NCBI GenBank assembly: GCA_009760855.2
Contig: WPIO01000018.1
Span: 5,656,001-5,720,000, forward strand
Length of the DNA: 64,000 nucleotides
From: Cristatella mucedo
Lineage: Eukaryota; Bryozoa; Phylactolaemata; Cristatellidae
Reading direction: 5' to 3'
Both the position numbers and the translations under genes were made by a program. Within the stretch, counting starts at the first letter, position 1; each line of letters opens with the position of its first letter. Positions 1 to 8,872 of the stretch are shown here, one piece after another. The notes under the pieces were generated by a model. It saw only the letters and a list, made by a program, of their open reading frames with translations, searched no databases and was not told the origin of the DNA.

Positions 1-107
1 TGCAGGTCGGCGAGAAGTTGTGTGATGTGGCAACTGCGATGCTCACGACAGACAAACCTGGCTGCAGAGTTTTGCACCAGTTGCAAGCGCCCCATTGCAC
101 AGGTAAT
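1..107 (-). mobile_element. LINE-A fragment (C-terminal coding end)
   Basis: Matches the LINE-A coding region around the RERRSCHIT and QLVQNSAARLV motifs on the minus strand. It runs off the window edge and is cut by the tail of the next LINE-A copy at about 108. Confidence 0.75.
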
Positions 108-372
108 AATAATAATAATGCACTTGATAAAGCACCCTCAGAGAACTTAATCTCTCTCTCTCTCTCTCTCTCTCTAGGCACTTTACATTTGCTGCAAAGG
201 GAAATGCAACGAATAGTGAGTAATATCATGCTTCATAAACAAACAAAATGAATAACATGGTTAGGGGTGACATGCACAGGGTCAGCATGCAAATGTGGTT
301 AGTAGCAGCATGCACAGTCAGCATGCATAAGCACATCAAGGACAAATCACAGGGACCCACTAAATGCTGTCC
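108..372 (-). mobile_element. LINE-A 3' end with expanded CT tract
   Basis: A 3'UTR copy: (TAA)n tail, the hairpin with AGAGAACTTAATCTC, and the ATGAATAACATGGTTAGG block. The short CTCTCT within the hairpin loop is expanded to about 26 bp at 150-175. The copy is truncated at about 372 by the tail of the next one. Confidence 0.8.
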
Positions 373-373
373 T

Positions 374-374
374 A

Positions 375-405
<31 letters not shown>

Positions 406-1655
406 TTGCACTTGATAAAGCGCCCTCAGAGAACTTAATCTCTTTCTAGGCGCTTTACATTTGCTGCAAAGTGATACGCAATAGAATAGTAAGTAAAATC
501 ATGCTTGAAAAACAAACAAAATGAATAACATGGTTAGGGGTTACATGCACTGGGTCAGCATGCAAATGTGGTTAGTGGCAGCATGAACAGTGTCAGCACG
601 CATAAGCACATCGAGGACGAATCACAAGGACCCACTAAATGCTGTCCTAAATAGGTATGTTTTTAAGTTTCTTTTAAATGTGGTCAGGTCAGGGGATGTT
701 CTGATGCAGGTCGGGAGGGAGTTCCAGGCTGTGGGAGCATACGAGCTAAATGCACGGTCTCCAAAGGATTTAAGGTTTGTACGAGGTATTTCTAGACTGT
801 TGGATTCCGAAAAGCGAGTGGTACGATGCTTTGCCTGATGGGGTAGTATCTCTGAAAGATAGGCTGGAGCCATAGAATGAAGAGACCTAAAAGTGAGCGA
901 CAAAACCTTGAAGTCAATCCGTTGCTTGACTGGTAACCAGTGCAGGTCGGCGAGAAGGGGAGTAATGTGGCAACTGCGACGCTCACGACAGACAAGCCTA
1001 GCTGCAGAGTTTTGCACCAGCTGCAATCGCATAGGTGTTTCGGTAGACCAGCAAGCAGTGAGTTACAGAAGTAGGGACACAATGTCGCAAATGCATGGTC
1101 TAGTTTAGATGTAGTATCCCTGTCTGAGCATGCCCACATTTTTTAAATGTTACGTAGCTTGGCAGGCTTGACTGTGGAGCTAATGTGGTCGTCTAGTAAT
1201 AGGTTACTTTGGAACAGGATAATCATATTCGGTACAGATGTAATGTAATGTATCTCCACCTATAACTCCACAAAGCCATAATGACTATATGGGTGTTAAA
1301 GATGCTGCAGGAGATGTGCTGGCAGAGCCAATTTTGAGTTTTAAGCTTTCCAATTTATGAATGACATTTGGTTTGCCCAACCCAAGTAAGTTGGTTTAAT
1401 CAGCATTTAGTTTGAGAAAAACTGCTGCCATTCATGTGTGGATGTCAGCAATACACGTAGCAAGGGAATTGAGAGAATTCGATGCACTGGAGGGCTGAGA
1501 GGGATCGAAGCAAGGTACAGCTTAGTGTCATCTGCATAGAAGTGGAAGCCTAGGTTGTGCTTGGCTATCACATCGGCAAGAGAATAGTAGAAATTTTGAA
1601 AAAGGCTGACCAAGCACAGAGCCCTGAGATACGACGTAAATGGTTCCATGGAGGA
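374..1655 (-). mobile_element. LINE-A copy, 5'-truncated
   Basis: It has a (TAA)n tail at about 377-404, the 3'UTR hairpin, and the C-terminal domain at 622-1032 (QLVQNSAARLVCRERRSCHI, DLHWLPVKQRIDFKVLSLTF, AWNSLPTCIRTSPDLTTFKR). Reverse-transcriptase remnants extend to about 1655, including [14 protein letters not shown] at 1524-1565. A LINE-B 3' tail piece (about 1232-1300) interrupts it. Family: CR1/L2/Rex1-like non-LTR retrotransposon. Frameshifts make it inactive. Confidence 0.85.
1232..1300 (-). mobile_element. LINE-B 3' tail inserted in LINE-A
   Basis: The sequence TGTAATGTAATGTATCTCC, followed by ACTCCACAAAGCCATAATG and a GGGTGTTA end, matches the 3' end seen at 19285, 27064, 41900 and 63855. 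It splits a LINE-A copy, so LINE-B moved after that LINE-A insertion. Confidence 0.6.
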
Positions 1656-1660
1656 TCTTA

Positions 1661-1940
1661 TAATAGTAAAAACACTTGATAAAGCGACTTCAGAGACCTC
1701 AATCTCTCTCTAGGCACTTCACATTTGCTGACCTGTGTTCTTTTAGACCAACAATCTGTAGTCACCCACTGAGACTGGACCTAAACCAGTGCAGCCCAGC
1801 ACCAGCGATGCCCAGGCGACAGAAAAGGCGCCCGAGAAAAGCTTGGTGGTCGATAGTATCAATCCAAGGTGAAGGTGAATTGTTAGGGAGTTTTGAAAGT
1901 CAGCACACTAGCCTTCCTATCATAGGGAGAGCTAGAAGCT
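1661..1940 (-). mobile_element. LINE-A fragment, internally deleted
   Basis: A LINE-A tail hairpin (1675-1730) is joined directly to an upstream reverse-transcriptase segment (about 1765-1870). The intervening C-terminal domain is missing. Confidence 0.65.
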
Positions 1941-2033
1941 AAAAGCGTGACTTATCATTACTTGGTGGTAATCCTGAGAGTTGACCGGTATGAGAGTGCC
2001 TGTGGCAGAATAACAAAAAAGCATAAACTCAAT

Positions 2034-2334
2034 TAATAATAATAATAATAATATTGCACTTGATAAAGCGCCCTCGGAGAACTTAATCTCTTTCTAGGCG
2101 CTTTACATTTGCTGCAAAGTGATACGCAATAGAATAGTAAGTAAAATCATGCTTGAAAAACAAACAAAATGAATAACATAGTTAGGGGTTACATGCACTG
2201 GGTTAGCATGCAAATGTGGTTAGTGGCAGCATGAACAGTGTCAGCACGCATAAGAACATCGAGGACGAATCACAAGGACCCACTAAATGCTGTCCTAAAT
2301 AGGTATGTTTTTAAGTTTCTTTTAAATGTGGTCA
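2034..2334 (-). mobile_element. LINE-A 3' end fragment
   Basis: A (TAA)n tail, hairpin and 3'UTR nearly identical to the copy at 374-670, ending at the conserved AAATGTGGTCA. The similarity implies recent insertion of both. Confidence 0.8.
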
Positions 2335-2751
2335 ATTGGCTTTGGTAAGCTTTACAGGTCAGAGGTCACCGTTTCTTGTCTGGCTGGCATGCAAAGTTCC
2401 TTAATGCACTTTTTCTACTATAAGCTCTTACGATGTGATTATACACAGATGCAAAATTACACTACGTTGCCCGAACGATGTCTGACCTGTGACTACTTGA
2501 ACGACGTGTGACCTGTGCTGTTTGCCAACATTTGCTGTCATAGAATGTTTCTTTCCCGAGCTCTGGCAGTTTTCGGCATGCAGCAGGACCACGGTTCTCT
2601 GAGACGTAAGTGCAAGAAACCGAGCAGGGACCGATCCTAAACTAGCTTCAGACTGCAGTGACTAATGCTGGATGCTGGATGCATTGAGATAATACTTAGT
2701 AAATGAATATATAAATAAAAGAATGAGGAATCTATAAATTATATATAATAA

Positions 2752-2783
<32 letters not shown>

Positions 2784-2988
2784 ATTATAATTTTTAAATA
2801 AATAAATTAATTAATTATACAGCATCGAGCTGTTCATTTCCCCTCCTGTTTTCTTATGAATCTGACCATCAGCCCAAGCTGATGCAGCGATCAGACCGGC
2901 TGGCAGATGGCCGCTAACCGTGCTGGGTATGTGCCGGCTCTTGTGGCCCCATCGTTCTACGATGCCTGCCTCGGTGCCGTCTGCTCAG
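2335..2988. other. Spacer with AT tract
   Basis: No gene or known repeat seen. It contains an AT-rich stretch with (AT)n at about 2758-2783. Confidence 0.5.
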
Positions 2989-3127
2989 GTCGAAGGCAGC
3001 CTGACGCAACGGACGCCCGGCTCGGCGTCATCGCCGCGGAGATTCCCGTCGCCGACCCGACTCAGCAGCCGTCTCTCGGTGCGAAGTCCCTCTGCTCCGA
3101 GAGCCAGCAGCGGCAGCCGCTGGCAAG
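2989..3127 (+). CDS. Candidate exon, Ser/Arg/Pro-rich
   Basis: The acceptor ccgtctgctcag and donor gtgagc bound a phase 0 to 1 segment reading TPGSASSPRRFPSPTRLSSR then LSVRSPSAPRASSGSRWQ. The bias toward Ser, Arg and Pro resembles the unidentified gene at 7-13 kb, of which it may be an upstream exon. It needs a phase 1 to 0 exon before 7163; the candidate at 3911-4056 has that phase. Confidence 0.38.
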
Positions 3128-3365
3128 GTGAGCTGGCTTTCTCTACAACTCCCTCCTACCGAGGCGACAGAGCGCTGCTCTGCTGCAGCATGGCGGCTGC
3201 CGAGTGGATGTGCAGGGGGGCCTCCTCTCGTTCGAAGAATGCTTGCGAGGCATGCTGCGCTCCCTGGCGGTGGCATCACATCCTCACAAGCTAGAGCTCA
3301 GCTGGTCCGAAGTATCGAAGCGTACGGTGTTTGCCCGCTCGGCCCCGAAGCATCGGTGTTTCGGC

Positions 3366-3366
<1 letters not shown>

Positions 3367-3416
<50 letters not shown>
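3367..3416 (+). repeat. (CTG)16-17 triplet repeat
   Basis: An uninterrupted run of nearly 17 CTG units. In one open frame (3204-3503) it would encode 17 alanines, but that frame has no other support. In the gene model used here it lies in an intron. Confidence 0.95.
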
Positions 3417-3910
3417 ACACTCGTCAATCAGCACGTATCATTGGTAGCGAGCTCGTTCAGAGGCCGAGCCCGAGATGCAGTGTCGAAAATGGCTAAACTT
3501 TGAACTTGCTCGAAGCTATCGACCATCGGGAGAGGGAGGGACCCGGAAGGAGACCTTTACTCTGTGCCTCGTTTTCGGCTGCCGACCCGGGTTGATGCTT
3601 GTCGAGCGAGGCGGCAGCAAGGCTGCTTCGATCGCCGGGAGATTGTCGAGCAGGCTGCACGCAGCTCTGGCAGACGACGGCGTCTCTGTCCGTTGTCGAC
3701 TGGTGTCGCTGTCAGTTGCCGACGTCATCTCAGCTGGTTCCGTCGTGGGGCTTTCGTGCAGTCGTGCGCGCATGCGTGCGAGGGCACAAGGGCGGCTTTG
3801 GATTCTTTTTATCGGAGCACCGGCTAAGTTGGCAGCAGAGTACAGGCCGCCAGCGCTCGTGCCAACGCTTTGTCCCTCCTGTTGCTTCAGCTGCTCTTTA
3901 CCTTTGACAG

Positions 3911-4056
3911 GTGACTGCCTGTACTGTTCGCACCAGCACAGCGAGGGTACGTGCTCCGTCTGCAATGTGTACAAGCGACACACTGGACGGCAATACTGGG
4001 GTCACACCTACCTTCACCCTTCAACCGAGCACGGGCGTCATCGTCACTCGGCCATG
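3911..4056 (+). CDS. Candidate exon with CxxC pairs
   Basis: The acceptor tttacctttgacag and donor gttagt give phase 1 to 0, with GDCLYCSHQHSEGTCSVC then a His-rich end. The two CxxC pairs with histidines nearby could bind zinc, but this is only a pattern. A second frame (phase 0, with TSDTLDGNTGVTPTFTLQPS) is also open and looks equally protein-like, so the frame is undecided. Confidence 0.25.
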
Positions 4057-4182
4057 GTTAGTTAGCACCGCTGGCTCTCCGGAGGGCAGTGAGGACGTCG
4101 CAGATTCGCTCGCGAACGTCCGAGCAGTCACGTGTACACACGTGCACATGCACGACTGGCAGTCTTTATGTTGGATTCTCTC

Positions 4183-4196
4183 TCCCTCTTTTTCTC

Positions 4197-4273
<77 letters not shown>

Positions 4274-4362
4274 CAGTCTCTCTCTTCACTCTCCCTCCCT
4301 TTACTTCCCTCTCTCTCTTTTTCTGTTTCTCCCTGTCTATCCCTCGGTCTCTCTCTCTCTCC

Positions 4363-4406
<44 letters not shown>

Positions 4407-4490
4407 TTCTCTCTCTCTCTCTCTCTCAATGTCTCTTTCTGTCTGTCTGTCTCTCTTTCTCTTTGCCTCTCTTTCTCTGTGACTGTGTCT
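4183..4490 (+). repeat. (CT)n polypyrimidine tract, about 300 bp
   Basis: Long, partly interrupted CT microsatellite. Ser/Leu and Arg/Glu frames through it are artefacts of the repeat. Confidence 0.95.
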
Positions 4491-4589
4491 ATATCTGGCT
4501 GACACTAGATCTGTGTGCGGCACTAGAAATTGAACGCCGAAAGGAAGTCAAATACGGTGTTTTACCGCTGGGTTCTAGTCCAGTGCTGT

Positions 4590-4665
4590 GGTTCTCGAGC
4601 TTCCTGGTCCTGATAGTGGGTTCGAGTCCCGCGCCTGCGAAATTCTGTATCGCTCAAAGATTGCA
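4590..4665 (+). mobile_element. tRNA-derived SINE relic
   Basis: Contains a Pol III B box (gggttcgagtccc) preceded by a degenerate tRNA-like stretch, but no cloverleaf. It is most likely a decayed SINE head; the following sequence to 4830 shows nothing else. Confidence 0.4.
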
Positions 4666-4863
4666 GCAGGTCGCAGATCGGCGCAGGTGAAAGTCACGTA
4701 GGATCTTCAATAGGATAAGTGAAATCTCATAAGTGAGATCTGAGCTCGATCAGCCGCCGATCTACCTGCACGTTAAATTCTCCACCCGTGTCACAGTGCT
4801 GAGATGGCCCCCGTCGCATGCTCTTGGAGCTCTCGTTTTATCGGCTGGTGGTTATATTAAAAA

Positions 4864-4930
4864 TAAAGTGCCTAGAAAGAGATTCAGTTCTCTGATGGCG
4901 CTATACAAATTTCTTACTATTATTATTAGC
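4864..4930 (+). mobile_element. SINE-2/LINE-A type tail
   Basis: GTGCCTAGAAAGAGATTCAG with its complementary CTCTGATGGCGC arm and a short (ATT)n end: the shared 3' hairpin tail in + orientation. GCTATACAAAT favours SINE-2. Confidence 0.6.
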
Positions 4931-5170
4931 AATATACATTTGTATTTGGCAGTTGAGAAGAGACCCTTTGCACGCTGCTGCTGCTTATTCAGCTCTCCTC
5001 CCCACCACCTTCTTAACTCTCCTGGAGGACTTATGTGATCCTTTACATTAATCTCTCTGTTCAACTCTGCGATCACTAAGTTTGCACCTCGTTAACGTTG
5101 AGCATCGCGAAGCCGTGAAGCAATCTCGTGAAGGGAAGCCGAAGGGAAAACTTGGGTTTGCAGGGTTAAG

Positions 5171-5523
5171 ACAGGGGCACTCTGAGTAGTGCCCACTGCG
5201 ATTGGTTGATTGGCCGATTCGCTCGGGCAATTAGCATCGAGCTCTAGCAATAAAACAGCAGCTATTATACATCAAACGATAGGTAATGCTACCAGTGTTC
5301 TTCGTGCCAATTTTCATGCCAATCAGTTTACTGGTCTTCGTACAATATTTTATAAACATGCTTTTGGAGGGACAACTCCCCCTATTGGCGGCCATTTTGG
5401 GGGATAACTCCCAATACTGCCGGACTTACCCCCGACAGGGGCACTCTGAGTAGTGCCCACTGCGATTGGTTGATTGGCCGATTCGCTCGGGCAATTAGCA
5501 TCGAGCTCTAGCAATAAAACAGC
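5171..5523 (+). repeat. 89-bp perfect direct repeat, 264-bp offset
   Basis: Positions 5171-5259 and 5435-5523 are identical. Each begins acaggggcactctgag and ends aataaaacagc. The 175 bp between them are unrelated. No TG...CA ends, primer-binding site or polypurine tract are visible, so this looks like a recent segmental duplication rather than LTRs. Confidence 0.9.
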
Positions 5524-5529
5524 TCACAC

Positions 5530-5672
5530 AGCTGATTTATAAGCCTCGTTGATATAGCGGCTGAAGAGCCTCTGTGGCTTTCACCTCAGCTTTCGGTAGG
5601 CAATAAAGAATCGCCCACTACTGGACTCGAACCCACGACCTGGGTCGGTGAGAGCGATCACCTTACCTCCTG
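5530..5672 (-). mobile_element. SINE-1 (tRNA-derived)
   Basis: On the minus strand it has a B box region (ggtcgtgggttcgagtcc), then a body with GAAAGCCACAGAGGCTCTTC and the conserved AAATCAGCTG tail. It is one of about nine SINE-1 copies or fragments in the window. Confidence 0.7.
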
Positions 5673-5792
5673 GGTGAAGACCCAGGGGCAGTTTATTACT
5701 TGCCCCTCAATTGGTGTCTGGCAGAGGCCTTCGAGCATAGAGCCAGCCGAAAGAAAGTGCTTCATTGCAATTGGTAAGCACGATGGCTCACT

Positions 5793-5938
5793 ATGTAAAG
5801 TGGCTGCTTTTCACGACCTCGGTCCCGAGGTCATGGGTTCGAATCCTGCGCTCGGCGACCCTTTATTGCCACTGCTAAAGGTGGTTATAGCCGTAAAGGC
5901 TCTCTTGGTTGTTATACAAAAGAGGCTGTGAAATCAGC
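5793..5938 (+). mobile_element. SINE-1 (tRNA-derived)
   Basis: Plus-strand copy: B box ggttcgaatcc, then GTTATAGCCGTAAAGGCTCT and an end in AGAGGCTGTGAAATCAGC. It stands in inverted orientation to the copy at 5530-5672, about 120 bp away. Confidence 0.75.
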
Positions 5939-6728
5939 AAGTATGGACGATAAGAAACCCGAGCTCAACTCAATTCTCCGTCTCAAGTCGGCTCTAATTT
6001 GGTTGGCCCTGGTGGCTCCGCTATCGGCTGCCTGCATCCATCCACGAAGTACCTCGTCTGCACACATGCGGGTCATTAGTGACTGCCGGCCACAGCGTGG
6101 GCGCGTCCGGCCCAGACCCAGGGGTAAATAATATAGCGAAGGTCTCTACTGTGGCAGCGATTCTCTAACTTCGCTGAGAAGAGCGACTCTTAAAGCCTTG
6201 TCTTTGTCAACTGGGTCGCACACTGGCGAGTAGCCAGCCTAGCTTGCACCAGATTGCTCTAAGTCGTCTGGGTCGTTTATTCGCACTCACTCACAGTCAA
6301 TCTCTGGCAGCGAGCTGCTTCAGCAAAGCTCAGCAATAACACCTAAGAGCCAAAGGTCAAAGTCCATCAGAAATAACTTGCACTGGATTTTACCTTCCAC
6401 TGGCCATTGCCGAAGCATTTCACCCTGGCCTGAACATAAGTAAAGCTCGCCTTTTTAAATTACGCAGCTTTCTGCGATGAGACGGTCAGCTGCCATTCAC
6501 TTGCTTGTCAAGTTCGTTCTCAATGCTGTGGCTATTCGGCGGCGCCATCTTTAATGTTCTCCATTTGAGGCAGTGGCGAACAGAAATTGGCCGAGCGAAA
6601 GGCAGTTTCAACGTGAAATTTTGCATGAGCATAAGAAACGCGATGCTTGGTGGGAAATTCCTGACTACCCATATCTAAACGACGATTTGGGTCATGATGT
6701 GCGGCAAATTAAGCAAAAACTAATTTTT
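5939..6728. other. Spacer, nothing recognised
   Basis: No supported exon, repeat or RNA gene seen. Short open frames have no homology that I recognise. Confidence 0.4.
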
Positions 6729-6872
6729 GGCTGATTTAACAGCCTCCATTGTATAGTGACAAAGGGGCCTTAACGGCTATCACAACCGATGGCAGTTTCT
6801 AATAAGGGATTGCCCAATGCACGATTCAAACCCACGACCTCGGTCGTCATGAGCTGGCTCCTTACCTCCAGT
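6729..6872 (-). mobile_element. SINE-1 (tRNA-derived)
   Basis: Minus-strand copy with the GGCTGTTAAATCAGC tail, GTGATAGCCGTTAAGG body and a mutated B box (gggtttgaatc). A second B-box-like motif (ggttcgatccc) at about 6987 suggests another relic. Confidence 0.7.
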
Positions 6873-7162
6873 GTGATCGCAGTCCGCGATGAAGGCAGGC
6901 GACTGCAGCCTCCCTTAAGCCAAGTGGTCACGCGGGCCTCGGTCAACTCGGCAGCTCATGCGATCAGCTCCAAGCCAAGTCGAGTAGGTTCGATCCCTTT
7001 AAAAATGTCTAGCCGCGCCTCTATTGGACGCAGGGAGGGGCCGGTGGAATTCGAAGGAAGTCTATTACATATTCGTACGTGCCAGTCTTGAAGAGCTACT
7101 CAAGCGCCAGCGCCTCCTCTGTGCACGGCTGCGGCACATGCACCTTTGCCTGTGTGCTGCAG

Positions 7163-7244
7163 GTGCGCCGGGAGCCGCCGCCTTCAGCAGCAAACTTGTC
7201 CGGATACGAGACTGGGGATGAGCTGTGCTTCACTCCGTCGGAAG
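7163..7244 (+). CDS. Unidentified gene, exon (acidic segment)
   Basis: A good acceptor (tgcctgtgtgctgcag) and donor (gtaagg) bound 82 nt, phase 0 to 1, reading VRREPPPSAANLSGYETGDE then LCFTPSEG. Its split codon joins the exon at 11641 to give FTPSE-D-SDSESLNGEMD, a continuous acidic Ser-rich segment. That coherent join is the evidence that the two belong together. Function is unknown; the acidic serine context could be a kinase target, but that is inference. Confidence 0.5.
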
Positions 7245-7397
7245 GTAAGGCAGCTGGCTAATTTAGCGTGCTCGGCAGCAGCAGCAGCAGGCCCGCAGCC
7301 AGAATTTTTTTTATAGAAATAATAGCATTATAAGACATGTCTATTGTACCCTCAGATAACTAAATCTTGTTTTAGTCCCTCTACCTATGCTGGAGAG

Positions 7398-7584
7398 CAG
7401 CGGCTCTCAACCTTTGGGTCACGACCCCGGTGGGGGTCAAACGACCCCTTCACAGGGGTCGCCTAAGACCATAGGAAAACGCGAATTTCCACATTTTGAG
7501 CACAACAGTTTTATGGTTGGTGGTCGCCACAATATGACGAACTGCATTAAAGGGTCGCAGCATTAGGAAAGTTGAGAACCACTG
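7398..7584 (+). mobile_element. hAT-superfamily MITE (SPIN-like), 187 bp
   Basis: It begins CAGCGGCTCTCAACC and ends GTTGAGAACCACTG, imperfect terminal inverted repeats of the hAT type. It is flanked by ctggagag (7390-7397) and ctgtagag (7585-7592), an 8-bp target duplication with one mismatch that fits the hAT nTnnnnAn pattern. Internal GGGTCAAACGACCCC, GGGGTCGCCTAAGACCAT and AAGGGTCGCAGCATTAGG resemble the SPIN/OposCharlie non-autonomous consensus as I remember it. Too short for a transposase. Confidence 0.85.
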
Positions 7585-7690
7585 CTGTAGAGGAAGGAGG
7601 GTAAACCGTGACCCTAAGTGGGCGTGACCGGAAAGTTGCTGGAAATTTCGATGTCGTCAAGCCTTAGTAGACGGATTTTGCTAATGCTTT

Positions 7691-7805
7691 AATAAAATTA
7701 ATAATAAGAATAATAATAATGCATTATTATATCAACCTCGGAGAACCTAATTTATCTCTAGGCACTTTACGCATGCTGTAAAGGAAGCGTGATTAAATGG
7801 TTCAA
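7691..7805 (-). mobile_element. LINE-A tail fragment
   Basis: A degenerate (TAA)n tail plus the hairpin region, older than the copies at 0-2.3 kb. The next 400 bp hold nothing I recognise. Confidence 0.55.
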
Positions 7806-8205
7806 TTTAGTGTTCTATTGGTTACGTGCGGGTTTAATAGAAGCAGCAACCTATTTTAGCTAGGCTGTAATTATAGATAGGGGTTATTTTATGATTTAAT
7901 TTGAGTGCTCAAGGCATGGCCTGACGAATTGTATGAAGCCTATGGATCGTCAGCAGGTAGCCGCAGTTGCAAGCACTTAGCGAGTGGCTTTCGCAGCTGT
8001 TGACGTTGTGCTGCGTTGATCCCTATGCTGTGGTTGTAAATGGAGGCTGGAGAAGCGACGTATGTGGCGTTCGCGGCGAGGCGTTTGGCGAGCAGCTACA
8101 ACTGGCATCGGTAGGTCACGCCAGATTAACCGGATGGTCACAGAGCTATTGTAAAATATAAACTTGTACAATTGAAAACCCAGAGGGCTCCGAACAAAGC
8201 TTTAG

Positions 8206-8240
8206 CCCTCTCTCTCTCTCTCTCTATCTTTCTCTCTTTC

Positions 8241-8293
<53 letters not shown>

Positions 8294-8440
8294 GTCTCTA
8301 TGCCTGTCTCTCTGCCTGTCTCTCTGTCTGTCTCTCTGTTTGTCTCTATATCTGTCTCTCTGTCTCTTCGTTTCGCTAACTAACTCTTTGTCTGTCTCTC
8401 TATGTCTGTCTCTCTCCATCTCTCCTTTTTGTTATCTCTC
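8206..8440 (+). repeat. (CT)n and CTGTCT microsatellite
   Basis: Pure CT followed by CTGTCT/CTGCCT variants. It ends in a pyrimidine tract with an acag acceptor-like site at 8447. Confidence 0.95.
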
Positions 8441-8807
8441 TTAACAGACCCTCTCGTAATCGGAGTGCCGCAAGAAGGTGCCTGCCGGATCGCCTCTAGC
8501 TCCCTTCAGTATAATGTCAATAATAAAATAGTAAAAAATAAAAAATAATCATACATCAAGACTTTTTCCCCTCCCTCTGGAGACAGACGCACAGGTGCTC
8601 AGCAAGAGTATACTAGCTACCCTGTGGATCTGTTGCCCAGCGCCATAATACAAAAATAATAATGCTGTGCTCGCCGCAGGAAGAAAGTAGTTCCTTCCTC
8701 TCGTCAGGCCCCCCGACCTTCTTGCCGACGGCAGTCGCCCGGAAGGGCCATTCAACTCGTTATATAAATTATAAATATGCCTCACTGTGACCCGTAATTC
8801 TCTACAG

Positions 8808-8872
8808 TATCCACGCGATACAAGAACTTGGTGCTTCCGTCTCATTTGGAGAGGCTGCCGGTGCAGGCGAAG
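8808..8872 (+). CDS. Candidate short exon
   Basis: The acceptor gtaattctctacag and donor gtatac enclose a phase 1 to 0 frame reading STRYKNLVLPSHLERLPVQA K. It could follow 7163-7244 in phase, but a further 0 to 1 exon would then be needed before 11641. It may be alternative or spurious. Confidence 0.22.

Noticed and set aside
3204-3503. Polyalanine protein over the (CTG) repeat
   Set aside because: No splice or homology support, and the alternative frame gives polycysteine. The repeat is better placed in an intron.
5171-5523. Short LTR retrotransposon (TRIM)
   Set aside because: The repeats lack TG...CA ends, no primer-binding site or polypurine tract is visible, and no flanking target duplication was found.
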